DNA from: a virus | Strand: one strand, 5' to 3' | DNA: 64,000 nt | IMG/VR virus record: IMGVR_UViG_3300042543_000704 | Location: 1 to 64,000 of that record | In this document: positions 55,840 to 63,824 of the stretch, one piece after another | Position numbering within the stretch: position 1 is the stretch's first letter | Layout: each line of letters starts with the position of its first letter | Program-made: the position numbers and the translations under genes | The notes under the pieces: model-generated | Databases searched by the model: none | What the model was told of the DNA's origin: nothing | Seen by the model: only the letters and a program-made list of their open reading frames with translations

Positions 55840-58323
55840 ATGCCGCCATCCTTCCCGATCTCACTCAACCCGGCAATCCACGACAAGCCAGCCTGGCGTG
55901 AGGAGTACGGCAGTAACTGGCAGCAGCGAACAGTCGATAGCGACGGCCTCCTCCAATTGATCCGGGCGGGCACTGGCTGGATTGCTGCTGCCATGAGCTC
56001 AACCCACCGCACCACGTCCGCCTTCAAGTACGCGGATCTAGCGGTCGTCGACATCGACTACGGTATGGACCTGGAGGACTTCCTGTCCCATAAGCTCGCT
56101 GCCTCCGCTCTCCTCTATTACACAACCGCCAGTCATCAGCCTCAGCCCGGAGCCAATCGCTTCCGGGTGGTCTTCCGTCTCCCTTGCCGCATCGACGACC
56201 CCGAGCTCTACAAGGCAGTCGTCACCCAGCTGATCAGCACCCTTGGCAGCGACAAGAGTTGCTCAGACCCCTGCCGCATCTTCTATAGCTACTCCGGCGG
56301 TACCCAAAAACTCCTCCACCCAGAAGCTACACTCCCGGAAGCTGTCATCAATGCAGCACGGGAACAACTGCAAGAGGACCTCAAGCGTCGCCGGCAGGCT
56401 ACAGAGGAGGCAGATCCCATCTCCATTGCCCAGGCGGAATGGGTTCTGCAGAACGTCATCAATCCCACCGCTGATGGCGAGCGGCATCTCTTCATCCGCA
56501 TCACAGCAGCGGCGGCATCCGTTGGTGACGCTCTTTATGGGGCCTGGTCCGATTGGGCCTCCCGCGGTCACCACGGCCAGGGCAAGAATCGCCGGCAAAC
56601 CAGCGAGCGCTTCTTCCGCGGCTTCTCTGGCAACACCACCTTGGCGACTCTCTTCTTCCTGGCGGGAGAGCAGGACCCCAGCTGGCGCAAGCACCTGCCT
56701 GATCATCTCCGCAGTGAATACAGCGATGCCGGCATCCCAGGAGTAGCTGGCTACTCCCACCAGGATTTCCTGGGTCTCCACGAGATCGACCCAGATGATC
56801 CCGTCCTTGGAGCCTCCACCCCATCCCTCCTGGAATGGGGCGCCTCCTACTCCTCCAGTCCCGCACCTGCAGACAGCGATCTACCCATGCCCGAGCCGCC
56901 GCCCTTTGATGACGCAGGAATCGAATCACAGCTCGATGACGATTTCGAAACCATCAGTTACGGCGACGTCAGTCCAGACCCCGTCACCCCTCCGCCCAAA
57001 AGAGGCCGAGGCCGCCCCACAGGTAGCAAAGACAAATCAGCAGGTGGAGCCGCTGACGAGATCCTGGATCGCATCCGCATCTTCTACCCAGGCCTGCGAC
57101 TGAACGTCCTGACCCAGACCATCGAATACGACGGCAAGGACGGCATCACCGAAGTTCCCGACCCCTCCACCGTCTACACCCGTATCTCCAGAGGGCGCAA
57201 GGGAGACCTCTATCCCAAAGGTGGCGTTCACGACATCCTCCAGGTGGAGGCATGGGAGCGGCGCTACAACCCAGTCACTGACTACCTGGAATCCTGCGCT
57301 GCCACTGCACCTGCTCCCTACTGGGACACCATCGCAGAAGAACTCCTCGGGGTGTCCTACGACGAGATCCTCAACCCCCGACTCCCCGATGGCCGCTTGC
57401 TAGCCAATGTCATCCTGCAGCGATTCCTGATTGGCGCCATTGCACGGGCCACTGAACCTGGCTGCGAGCACAGCTGGATGATGATCCTCATCGGTGACCA
57501 GAACAAGGGCAAGTCCTTTTTCTTCCAATACCTCACCCCGCCGGACCACCTCAATCGCTACCCCATGTGCGCCACCGTGCAGCAGGGGATCGGCTACCTC
57601 AAGGACAGGCCCCACGTCTTGCATGCAGGCTGGGTTGTCCTTCTCGATGAATGCGACCGCTTCTTTGAGCGCCGCTACGTCGAAGAACTCAAGAACCTCG
57701 TCTCAGTAGCCACCGACAGGTCCGCTCCCAAATACCAAAACGAAAGGTCCTATCCCAGGTCCTTCGTCCTGGCGGGCAACACCAACCATGACAGCTTCAT
57801 GCTGGATCCCACCGGAAATCGGAGGTTTCTTCCCATCCGCGTCACCGGCAAGGTCCTCGCACCTCGCAGCGAGAAGAACCTGATCATCGACCTCGACAAG
57901 GTCAAGACCGATCGGGACGCCATCTGGTCTGCTGCTCGAAAGGCTTACCTCGATGGCGAGCCCCATGGCTTCAGCTCTGACGAGATCAGCCAGGTGGAGG
58001 AGTACATGACCAACTTCATGGTGGACGACCCATTGATGGATGCCGTCTCCAGGGTCCTGCAGCTCCATCCCAGCACGATCCATGTGGGGCGACCCGCCTA
58101 CTTGATGGCTGATATCTGCAAGCACTTGAGCATCGAGGAAAAAGACTTCCACAGAGTGAGGCAGCCGATCGGTGATGTCCTCAAGAGGCTGGGCCTGCGA
58201 AAGGTCCGGATCAGACCTCCAGGCAAACGGAATCCTCAGAACTACTGGATGGAGGGCGACCCTGACGATCCCAACACGGAGGCGGAGCCCTCTGAGAAGA
58301 GCGACATTCCGCTCGACTGGTAG
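55840..58323 (+). CDS. Primase-helicase (AEP-like primase plus VapE-type SF3 ATPase)
   Basis: An 827-residue protein. Residues about 20-170 look like a primase domain with LAVVDIDYGMD as metal site and CRIFYSYSG. A PriCT-like segment follows (YGAWSDWASRGHHGQGKNRR). A basic Pro-rich linker (PPKRGRGRPTGSKDKS) joins a VapE/SF3-like helicase: Walker A LIGDQNKGKSFFFQ (about 555), Walker B GWVVLLDECDRF (about 600), sensor VLAGNTNHDSF and an arginine-finger region DPTGNRRFLPI. It should prime and unwind phage DNA. A probable origin lies just downstream. Confidence 0.85.
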   Translation: MPPSFPISLNPAIHDKPAWREEYGSNWQQRTVDSDGLLQLIRAGTGWIAAAMSSTHRTTSAFKYADLAVVDIDYGMDLEDFLSHKLAASALLYYTTASHQPQPGANRFRVVFRLPCRIDDPELYKAVVTQLISTLGSDKSCSDPCRIFYSYSGGTQKLLHPEATLPEAVINAAREQLQEDLKRRRQATEEADPISIAQAEWVLQNVINPTADGERHLFIRITAAAASVGDALYGAWSDWASRGHHGQGKNRRQTSERFFRGFSGNTTLATLFFLAGEQDPSWRKHLPDHLRSEYSDAGIPGVAGYSHQDFLGLHEIDPDDPVLGASTPSLLEWGASYSSSPAPADSDLPMPEPPPFDDAGIESQLDDDFETISYGDVSPDPVTPPPKRGRGRPTGSKDKSAGGAADEILDRIRIFYPGLRLNVLTQTIEYDGKDGITEVPDPSTVYTRISRGRKGDLYPKGGVHDILQVEAWERRYNPVTDYLESCAATAPAPYWDTIAEELLGVSYDEILNPRLPDGRLLANVILQRFLIGAIARATEPGCEHSWMMILIGDQNKGKSFFFQYLTPPDHLNRYPMCATVQQGIGYLKDRPHVLHAGWVVLLDECDRFFERRYVEELKNLVSVATDRSAPKYQNERSYPRSFVLAGNTNHDSFMLDPTGNRRFLPIRVTGKVLAPRSEKNLIIDLDKVKTDRDAIWSAARKAYLDGEPHGFSSDEISQVEEYMTNFMVDDPLMDAVSRVLQLHPSTIHVGRPAYLMADICKHLSIEEKDFHRVRQPIGDVLKRLGLRKVRIRPPGKRNPQNYWMEGDPDDPNTEAEPSEKSDIPLDW

Positions 58324-58893
58324 CCCCTGCGACTATCTGTGTTGCACCCTGCCAGACGCGTCTTGCGGGACTTTTTCTTGCTTGCGGGTGAGACTCGCTG
58401 GACTACCGCCCGGAATGTCCCCACTTGCCGCCTGTGTGTCAAGGGGTTTGACACGGGGAAACGCCTGTTGTGGCAAGGGGTTTAAGCTGCGGTGTTGGCT
58501 GTGTCAAGCTTTCTCCAAACCTTTTCTGGGAAAAATAAATTCCAAGGTCTCTCTTGCTGGGTTCCCCTTGGTGTCAAGCTTTTGTCCTTGCCTAGCTCTT
58601 TGAATTCTTGCTATCCTTGACAAGACAGTGCTGACAAGGGATTTCCTGGAATAAGGGAATTTCCCTAGGAAGGTATAGGAAAAGCTTGACGACCTTGACA
58701 CACCTCGTCAAACTCCTTCCGCCCCAGTCGTTTTGCCCGTGTCAAGCTCGAAGGCACTCGCGGCACTGTATCAACATGTACTTTTCCAAATTCTGGGAAG
58801 CCTCCTGATAGGCACCCCGCCGGCTCTTTACATACCAAACCATTGCCCATCTGCGTCAGAAGGCTTACAATCCGCACGCCAGACCTTCACCCC
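58324..58893. other. Candidate replication origin: TGTCAAG iteron cluster
   Basis: 570 non-coding bases after the primase-helicase. GTGTCAAG or its complement CTTGACA occurs at 58436, 58448 (forming the dyad GTGTCAA-GGGGT-TTGACAC), 58501, 58571, 58693 and 58739, with close variants at 58470, 58614, 58631 and 58683. GTGTCAAGCTTT is shared by the 58501 and 58571 copies. AT-rich patches lie between (58530-58560, 58640-58680). This is the classic look of an iteron origin. Confidence 0.6.
58843..58871 (+). promoter_or_regulatory. Candidate promoter of the 58894 operon
   Basis: TTGCCC (58843-58848), 17 bases, TACAAT (58866-58871). Transcription would start near 58878, 16 bases before the first ATG. 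Confidence 0.5.
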
Positions 58894-59217
58894 ATGAATC
58901 CTGCTGGAACCACAGCCTCGGGCGGCCATCCAATGGACGGCATCGACAGGCAGATCGTCCTCTCCCTTGAACAAGTGGGCACTCCTTGTGAGGCCGACAT
59001 CGCTCATGCAGCCCGTCTTGTCCTGCGTTACGAGGGCTCTCTCCTCTCGGGAGATCTCCTTGATCGCCTCAGATCTATCGCTAAGCGGTGGGGGTTCCTC
59101 ACCCGTGACCAACTCATGACTCGCGCCAGGGAGATCTGGGAGTCCGGCTGGAAGCCCAACGTCGTCGAAAGCATTGCCGTTCAAGCTGTTGGCTCCGGCG
59201 CCGACGTGGAGGGTTGA
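58894..59217 (+). CDS. 107-residue helical protein, unknown
   Basis: ATG 58894, just after a candidate promoter. Helical (GIDRQIVLSLEQVGTPCEAD, LDRLRSIAKRWGFLTRDQLM). The spacing of the two halves would suit a small DNA-binding fold, but no motif is diagnostic. First gene of a coupled run to 64 kb. Confidence 0.55.
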   Translation: MNPAGTTASGGHPMDGIDRQIVLSLEQVGTPCEADIAHAARLVLRYEGSLLSGDLLDRLRSIAKRWGFLTRDQLMTRAREIWESGWKPNVVESIAVQAVGSGADVEG

Positions 59218-59219
59218 TC

Positions 59220-59531
59220 ATGGCCAAAGCAACCAAAGCGAGCCACACGAAGCCTGGTCGCAGCCGGCTATCGATCGCCCAACGGCGACTCAGGGCTTAT
59301 TCCTGTTCCCCTCGGAACTTGGATTTTCATGTCATTGCCTACGCCACCAACGCCCCCAAGGCACGGCTGATGTGCACGCAGGCCAATACTGAATGGAGCA
59401 TTGAACAGTGGACAGCAACGCGCATGAGGGAGGCCGACGGCCTCTCCACCAGTGAGGCGATTTGGGAGGGACCGGAGGACATGCCAGCCCAGCACAAGGA
59501 GCTTGCATGCATGCTTTGGTCAGATTCATAA
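59220..59531 (+). CDS. 103-residue basic protein, unknown
   Basis: ATG 59220, two bases after the previous stop. Basic N-terminus (MAKATKASHTKPGRSRLSIA, RRLRAYSCSPRN) then an acidic C-terminal half (TSEAIWEGPEDMPAQHKELA). No family recognised. Confidence 0.55.
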   Translation: MAKATKASHTKPGRSRLSIAQRRLRAYSCSPRNLDFHVIAYATNAPKARLMCTQANTEWSIEQWTATRMREADGLSTSEAIWEGPEDMPAQHKELACMLWSDS

Positions 59532-59557
59532 CAACATTTATCAGGAGGACTAGAACT

Positions 59558-60058
59558 TTGGACAATCAACACCCGACAGCAGCTGACTCGCTTGACAGAA
59601 GCGACGCCGCTGACGCCATCCGTTTTCGATGGATCCTCAGAGGCAATGGGTACTTCTTACCAGAACCTGATCCTTATGAGCGCGGGCCAATTGGCGTTGA
59701 CGAGACAAGACGAGTGATTGACGGCATCATTGCAAAAAGTTCAATCAACCTCGGAGTCAACGCAAGCGAAGAACCACTAAATGATCTCGAAGAGGAACAG
59801 GAAACCAACCTCGGAGTCAACGCAAGCGAAGAACCGCTAAATACTCCCGAGCCTTTTACTCGTGTGCCGTCGAAAGAGCAGAGCTGCCGCAACTGCTACT
59901 ACGCAAGACCCTCTGACAGGGGCAGGGCTTGGAAGGTCTCCTGCCGTGTCCACCCACCGCATCAGGCTTGGAACTTCGCGACAGAAACTTTTGAGCCGCT
60001 ATGGCCGCAGGTAGAGGTTGGCGAATGGTGCGGCCATTGGCACGAGGTGGACCAATGA
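59558..60058 (+). CDS. RWIL-GNGYF domain protein with internal NASEEPL repeats
   Basis: A TTG start at 59558 is fixed by AGGAGG nine bases upstream (59543-59548); the ATG-bearing upstream frame is a shadow. The 166 residues hold DAADAIRFRWILRGNGYF (as in the 21593 gene), then two copies of NLGVNASEEPLN separated by an acidic run (LEEEQET). A C-terminal Cys/Trp-rich domain follows (CRNCYYARPS, SCRVHPPHQAWNF, WPQVEVGEWCGHWH), possibly zinc-binding. Confidence 0.65.
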   Translation: MDNQHPTAADSLDRSDAADAIRFRWILRGNGYFLPEPDPYERGPIGVDETRRVIDGIIAKSSINLGVNASEEPLNDLEEEQETNLGVNASEEPLNTPEPFTRVPSKEQSCRNCYYARPSDRGRAWKVSCRVHPPHQAWNFATETFEPLWPQVEVGEWCGHWHEVDQ

Positions 60059-60315
60059 GCTGGATTACTCATCGAGCGCCAACCGAAGAGGACGGGGACG
60101 GTGATGGCGACGTCATGGTGCACCGGCAGGGCACAAGGGGTAACCCCAAGGGTTACTGGGCTTACAGGAAATGGCATGACGTCCAATTAGGGACCCCTTT
60201 CATGCCATACACGGAACCGAAAAAGGTTTCAGATATCGAGGACTTGCTGGGCCACGGATTCAGTATCAACGCAAGCGAAGAGCCGCTAAGAGATCCCGAA
60301 GAGGAACAGGAAACC
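59747..60315 (+). repeat. NASEEPL repeat: three copies in two adjacent genes
   Basis: Near-identical DNA (CAACGCAAGCGAAGA core) at about 59747-59782, 59807-59842 and 60265-60289. The first and third also share the following GAAGAGGAACAGGAAACC. Reading frame is kept in both genes. Confidence 0.85.
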
Positions 60316-60378
60316 GAGGCAGGTCTTTCGAGCAGCAGGGCATACAAGATAACTGTAAACATTTCATTTCAGGAGTGA
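60055..60378 (+). CDS. 107-residue protein with a NASEEPL repeat
   Basis: ATG 60055 in an ATGA overlap. N-terminal half is Gly/Asp/His-rich (EEDGDGDGDVMVHRQG; WAYRKWHDVQLGTPFMPYTE). The C-terminal half carries SINASEEPLRDPEEEQET, shared with the preceding gene. The stop overlaps the kinase's ribosome-binding region. Confidence 0.55.
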   Translation: MSWITHRAPTEEDGDGDGDVMVHRQGTRGNPKGYWAYRKWHDVQLGTPFMPYTEPKKVSDIEDLLGHGFSINASEEPLRDPEEEQETEAGLSSSRAYKITVNISFQE

Positions 60379-60380
60379 TG

Positions 60381-61286
60381 ATGACCACGAACCAGTTCAG
60401 CCATCCAACTTATACCAAGCCGTCTCTTATCGGCCTGGTGTCTCACGCGCCCGGATCCGGCAAAAGTGCTATTGCTGAAATTCTGGATATCTACCACGGT
60501 TTCATCTGTGAGCCATTTGCCGGTCCTGTCAAGGAGTGCGCCTTGGGCGTTTTGATCAATGCTGGTGTTCTGCCTGCAGATGCAGAGGAGTATCTCTATG
60601 AGAACAAGGCAAAAGTCATTCCAGAACTTGGTGTCACGGGGCGTCATATCCTCCAGACCCTTGGCACCGACTGGGGGCGAAAGAAGATCAATCGCCGACT
60701 TTGGCTTCTTTGTTGGGAGAACACGTACCAGATCTACCTCAACGCTCGATACCATCCCATGACCGGGGTTCATTTCCCGGAGTTGGCCGACTTGCGGGTT
60801 GTCGCGGATGATGTCCGTTTTCCGGATGAAGCCGACACAATCCTCCGGCTGGGCGGTCAGCTTTGGGAGATCGTCCGCCCTGGGACACCTCGTCATTACC
60901 CACTGCCGGAGTGGCTCAGCTGGGCGTCTCGCCTCATCCCTAGGCGCTGGCGATCCCGCTTTCATGCAAGTGAAGGGCGCCTAAGAAATTACCCTCGATT
61001 CAATCTCCGGATTGTCAATGATGGCTCCCTGGATGACCTGGAGGCCACGATCAATTTTTTGCTGAAGGAAGTGCATCAGACCTGCCCTTCTGTGGCTTCT
61101 GTTCTTGGAAAGGCTAATCATCTCTATTCCATTCCCCGGGGATACACCATCTACACCAAAGGGATGTATCGCCAAACCCTAAACATGGATACCCTTGCTG
61201 AGGACCTTGCTAAGGACCTTGCTCTTGCCTTGATCGAACATGAATCGTGCGCGACGGACGCTCCATCCATCACGAAGGCCTCATGA
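60381..61286 (+). CDS. Deoxynucleoside monophosphate kinase-like, with C-terminal extension
   Basis: A 301-residue protein; ATG 60381 has AGGAG five bases upstream (ATG 60378 is also possible). P-loop SHAPGSGKSAIAEIL (residue about 22), then FAGPVKECALGVL and GRHILQTLGTDWGR, the last typical of phage T4 gp1-like dNMP kinases, and DLRVVADDVRFPDEAD. About 60 residues after the kinase (VLGKANHLYSIPRGYTIYTK) are extra. It likely phosphorylates dNMPs released from host DNA; substrate inferred. Confidence 0.75.
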   Translation: MTTNQFSHPTYTKPSLIGLVSHAPGSGKSAIAEILDIYHGFICEPFAGPVKECALGVLINAGVLPADAEEYLYENKAKVIPELGVTGRHILQTLGTDWGRKKINRRLWLLCWENTYQIYLNARYHPMTGVHFPELADLRVVADDVRFPDEADTILRLGGQLWEIVRPGTPRHYPLPEWLSWASRLIPRRWRSRFHASEGRLRNYPRFNLRIVNDGSLDDLEATINFLLKEVHQTCPSVASVLGKANHLYSIPRGYTIYTKGMYRQTLNMDTLAEDLAKDLALALIEHESCATDAPSITKAS

Positions 61287-61870
61287 TGCCTGATTTTCAA
61301 TTGGACGTGAGGCTGCCCGGGGCCGCCTTTCCTCCTGAGTCCACGAATGCCAATCAGTTCTGGCTTCGAATGGCTCGAGACCTGATTGGTCTTTCAGCAA
61401 CTCGGCGCCGGACTAGGGCATCCTCTGCTCTAGCCAGAAGAGATGGGCAAATCATTGCCGCAGCCGTTGATGGCTTTCCTCCTTGTGTCAACAATTCAGC
61501 TGCCAGGGAGGCGGATTTCGCCTGTTGGGATGGCATGCACCTCGGTGCGGAAGCAGCCCTGGTTTCTCACGCGGCCTTGCATGGGACCTCTCTGCGAGGC
61601 AGCACCGTGTATTGCTGGCCCATGCTCAATTCATGCCACGACGCATCTCTGTTAATTGCTGCAGGGGTGTCGGTGATTGTTGAGCCTGACTATCAAATCC
61701 CCGCATCACGGGAAGATGCTCGTCGACTAATTCGCTCAATGGCCGCAGAAGCAGGTGTCCTCTTGGTTAGAGAACAGTTCGACGCTATCTTTGGCGCGCA
61801 CTATGAAATCTGTGGTGAACACCAACTCGAACCATCCCATGCACCAAAGAGTTCGACGGACCAACCTTGA
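61283..61870 (+). CDS. Cytidine/dCMP-deaminase-fold protein with altered zinc site
   Basis: A 195-residue protein (ATG 61283 overlaps the kinase stop). The fold is recognisable: SALARRDGQIIAAAVDGFPP, LGAEAALVSHAALHGTSLRG, TVYCWPMLNSCHDASLLIAA, GVSVIVEPDY. The usual H-A-E reads G-A-E (a His lies two residues earlier in MHLGAE), and the usual P-C-x-x-C reads P-M-L-N-S-C. Two of three zinc ligands appear displaced or lost, so it may be inactive, use shifted ligands, or be a regulator. Confidence 0.65.
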   Translation: MMPDFQLDVRLPGAAFPPESTNANQFWLRMARDLIGLSATRRRTRASSALARRDGQIIAAAVDGFPPCVNNSAAREADFACWDGMHLGAEAALVSHAALHGTSLRGSTVYCWPMLNSCHDASLLIAAGVSVIVEPDYQIPASREDARRLIRSMAAEAGVLLVREQFDAIFGAHYEICGEHQLEPSHAPKSSTDQP

Positions 61871-62090
61871 TGGGCGAGGGCGCCTTGCAATTGTTACAGG
61901 GGCAGAGCGCATGGAGTCTGGCATTGCGGTAATCGATGTCATCCCAGAAGGATGCACCGATGGCAAACCGCGAACATGGCGACTGACCGACTTTGAACCT
62001 CTCCCGCAGGAGAAACAGCTAGAGAGTCTTGGCGGGTCTTTCAAGCCTCCAAAGGGCTACCCAATGATTCCATCGGATGATGCCAAATGA
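61839..62090 (+). CDS. 83-residue protein, unknown
   Basis: ATG 61839 inside the end of the deaminase-fold gene; ATG 61803 is an alternative. Basic start (MHQRVRRTNLDGRGRLAIVT), strands (GIAVIDVIPEGC, WRLTDFEPLP) and a Pro/Lys-rich end. A four-base overlap leads into the next gene. Confidence 0.5.
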   Translation: MHQRVRRTNLDGRGRLAIVTGAERMESGIAVIDVIPEGCTDGKPRTWRLTDFEPLPQEKQLESLGGSFKPPKGYPMIPSDDAK

Positions 62091-62344
62091 CTAAAGGAAG
62101 TGTTTTTGCTGAAGGCGACAGGGTCATCGAACGCCCGAACCCAGGCGGCCATCTTGCGCCTTCTTCTTTAGAGAAGGGCAAGCGCTTCGGCCGGCGAATT
62201 GGCAGGATCGTTGCCACCGTCTCCATGCATGGCAAATCAGGCGTTTGCGTGAATTACGCCCATGTCATTTGGGACGGGCTCAAGTCTCCCTCCATGCACG
62301 CTGTCTCCCGACTGCAACACCATGCCACGCTGGAAAATTCCTAA
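62087..62344 (+). CDS. 85-residue basic protein, unknown
   Basis: ATG 62087 in a four-base overlap. Beta-type sequence (FAEGDRVIERPNPGGHLAPS; RIVATVSMHGKSGVCVNYAH; VIWDGLKSPSMHAVSRLQ) with the feel of a small SH3-like barrel, as in many small phage proteins. Not a firm assignment. Confidence 0.55.
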   Translation: MTKGSVFAEGDRVIERPNPGGHLAPSSLEKGKRFGRRIGRIVATVSMHGKSGVCVNYAHVIWDGLKSPSMHAVSRLQHHATLENS

Positions 62345-62966
62345 CGATCTTCACAGCAGGATCATCCAAGGTCCACTGTGTCCATTCCTGGATCACTCCC
62401 ATGGATCCCTGGACGGTCAGATTCCCCGCTACGACGACAGCCACGCTTGCGTCCGCTGCATTGGGGCTCTCACTGAGGGACGAGTAGAGCTAAGCCTGCC
62501 ACGGATTCATCCACAGTTCCGCAAGAGATTTCTTGAGTTCTGGTCTCTCGTGGACATCAGCGACCCAATGGAGTGCTGGGACTGGCAGGGCTCCTATTAC
62601 AAAGACGGCAGCTCCACCTACTTCCGCCTGAAGAGGCATTGGGGTGGAGGCCGTCAATACTCTGCGCCTCGAGTGGCCACTTGGTTCACATGGGGCGACA
62701 TCGGAAGGCTGCCGGTTAAGAACATCTGCGAAAATCCCTTCTGTTGCAACCCGTTGCATATTCGAGTGCAAGGGGTCCCACACTTTTACGCCAACAGGAA
62801 ATTGGCCACGATCAAACTATTCCCTGCCGCTTCTGTCCTGATTTCTGACACCCAGTCCTACATCGAGGCTGCTCGTGACTGTTCTCCAGCCGCATTCGCC
62901 AGGCTTGAGCGAGCCAATGCCGAATGGATCAGGCAGAGAGTGGAAGGACCCCTGGAGTCCGAGTGA
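62322..62966 (+). CDS. HNH-fold (CNP-type) protein with degenerate catalytic site
   Basis: A 214-residue protein from ATG 62322. A CPF ... CVRC pair near the start may bind zinc. The core (ECWDWQGSYYKDGSSTYFRL, VATWFTWGDIGRLP, VKNICENPFCCNPLHI) follows phage HNH proteins whose motif normally reads V-x-H-x-C-D-N-P-x-C-x-N-P-x-H. Here the first His is Asn (VKNIC) and D-N is E-N, so cleavage activity is doubtful. Confidence 0.6.
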   Translation: MPRWKIPNDLHSRIIQGPLCPFLDHSHGSLDGQIPRYDDSHACVRCIGALTEGRVELSLPRIHPQFRKRFLEFWSLVDISDPMECWDWQGSYYKDGSSTYFRLKRHWGGGRQYSAPRVATWFTWGDIGRLPVKNICENPFCCNPLHIRVQGVPHFYANRKLATIKLFPAASVLISDTQSYIEAARDCSPAAFARLERANAEWIRQRVEGPLESE

Positions 62967-63056
62967 TTAAGACTGCAAGACATAGCTTGCACGATTGCGC
63001 GCTTTAGAGTACGTTGTGCCATGTGAATCATCCGGGCCTCACCCCCGCGGTCTTCA

Positions 63057-63824
63057 ATGTCCACAAAACACGCATTCGAAGGGATGGCCCACCGCCCGGC
63101 CGAGTTGACTCACCACTTTTCATCGTGCCTGCCAGGGCCGGTTGCAAGTATTGCTCTGTCCATTTTCTTTGGGCCTCCCGAAGCATTTCCTCCTGAAGAT
63201 CTCGACTCATTTACTGAGTTTTGCGCTCTCTCCAAGGGGAAGGACCTTTCCCTGGTCCTCTGGCAGTTCCTCTCCGCGGAGATCGCTTGCCTATCAAAAC
63301 TGGATTCGCCTGCTGACAGAGATATGCAACGTGATTGTGCGCTCGAGCCTGTCATTGCTGGCCTTGAGGTCCTTTGCGCAGGCGAGAAATGGGACCTAGC
63401 CCAAGAAGCGCGTGCTTATGCTTACGAACTGTCTCTTTCTTGGGGGAGGCGGATCGTCAATTCATCAGCCCTCCCCACTTGCCACGACAGCAGCCCTGAA
63501 GCCAAGGCTGAAATCAAGGCAATGCTTGTAGAGTCTCACATTGCACTTTCCGCCGCAGATGCCGCTGCTGTGGCGGAAATGATCGCAGGAGGGCAACCTC
63601 CGGAAAGCGAAGGTCTAGCTGACCTTGTTTATTGGACTATCAACCATATGTGCATCTGTCATGCCAGGGCTGCCCAAGCGGCCTTGGCTGAGGACGCTGA
63701 CTCTGCTGATGCAGTTCTCCGATCATTGGCCGCAATGAAACAGCATCGATATGTCCAGTTGGGCCGCTTGAGAACCCTGATTGAACAATCCCCAACAGTT
63801 GACTCTCTATCCACTTCCTCATGA
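63057..63824 (+). CDS. 255-residue protein, paralogue of 25669 gene
   Basis: ATG 63057. The middle (LDSFTEFCALSKGKDLSLVL, EPVIAGLEVLCAGEKWDLAQ) matches the N-terminal half of the 25669 protein. Where that one has AAWAASC repeats, this one has Ala-rich helices (IALSAADAAAVAEMIAGGQP, ARAAQAALAEDADSADAVLR). Possibly both evolved from an Ala-repeat ancestor. A weak promoter-like sequence (TTGCAC, CGCGCTTTAGA) lies at 62987-63010. Confidence 0.6.
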   Translation: MSTKHAFEGMAHRPAELTHHFSSCLPGPVASIALSIFFGPPEAFPPEDLDSFTEFCALSKGKDLSLVLWQFLSAEIACLSKLDSPADRDMQRDCALEPVIAGLEVLCAGEKWDLAQEARAYAYELSLSWGRRIVNSSALPTCHDSSPEAKAEIKAMLVESHIALSAADAAAVAEMIAGGQPPESEGLADLVYWTINHMCICHARAAQAALAEDADSADAVLRSLAAMKQHRYVQLGRLRTLIEQSPTVDSLSTSS

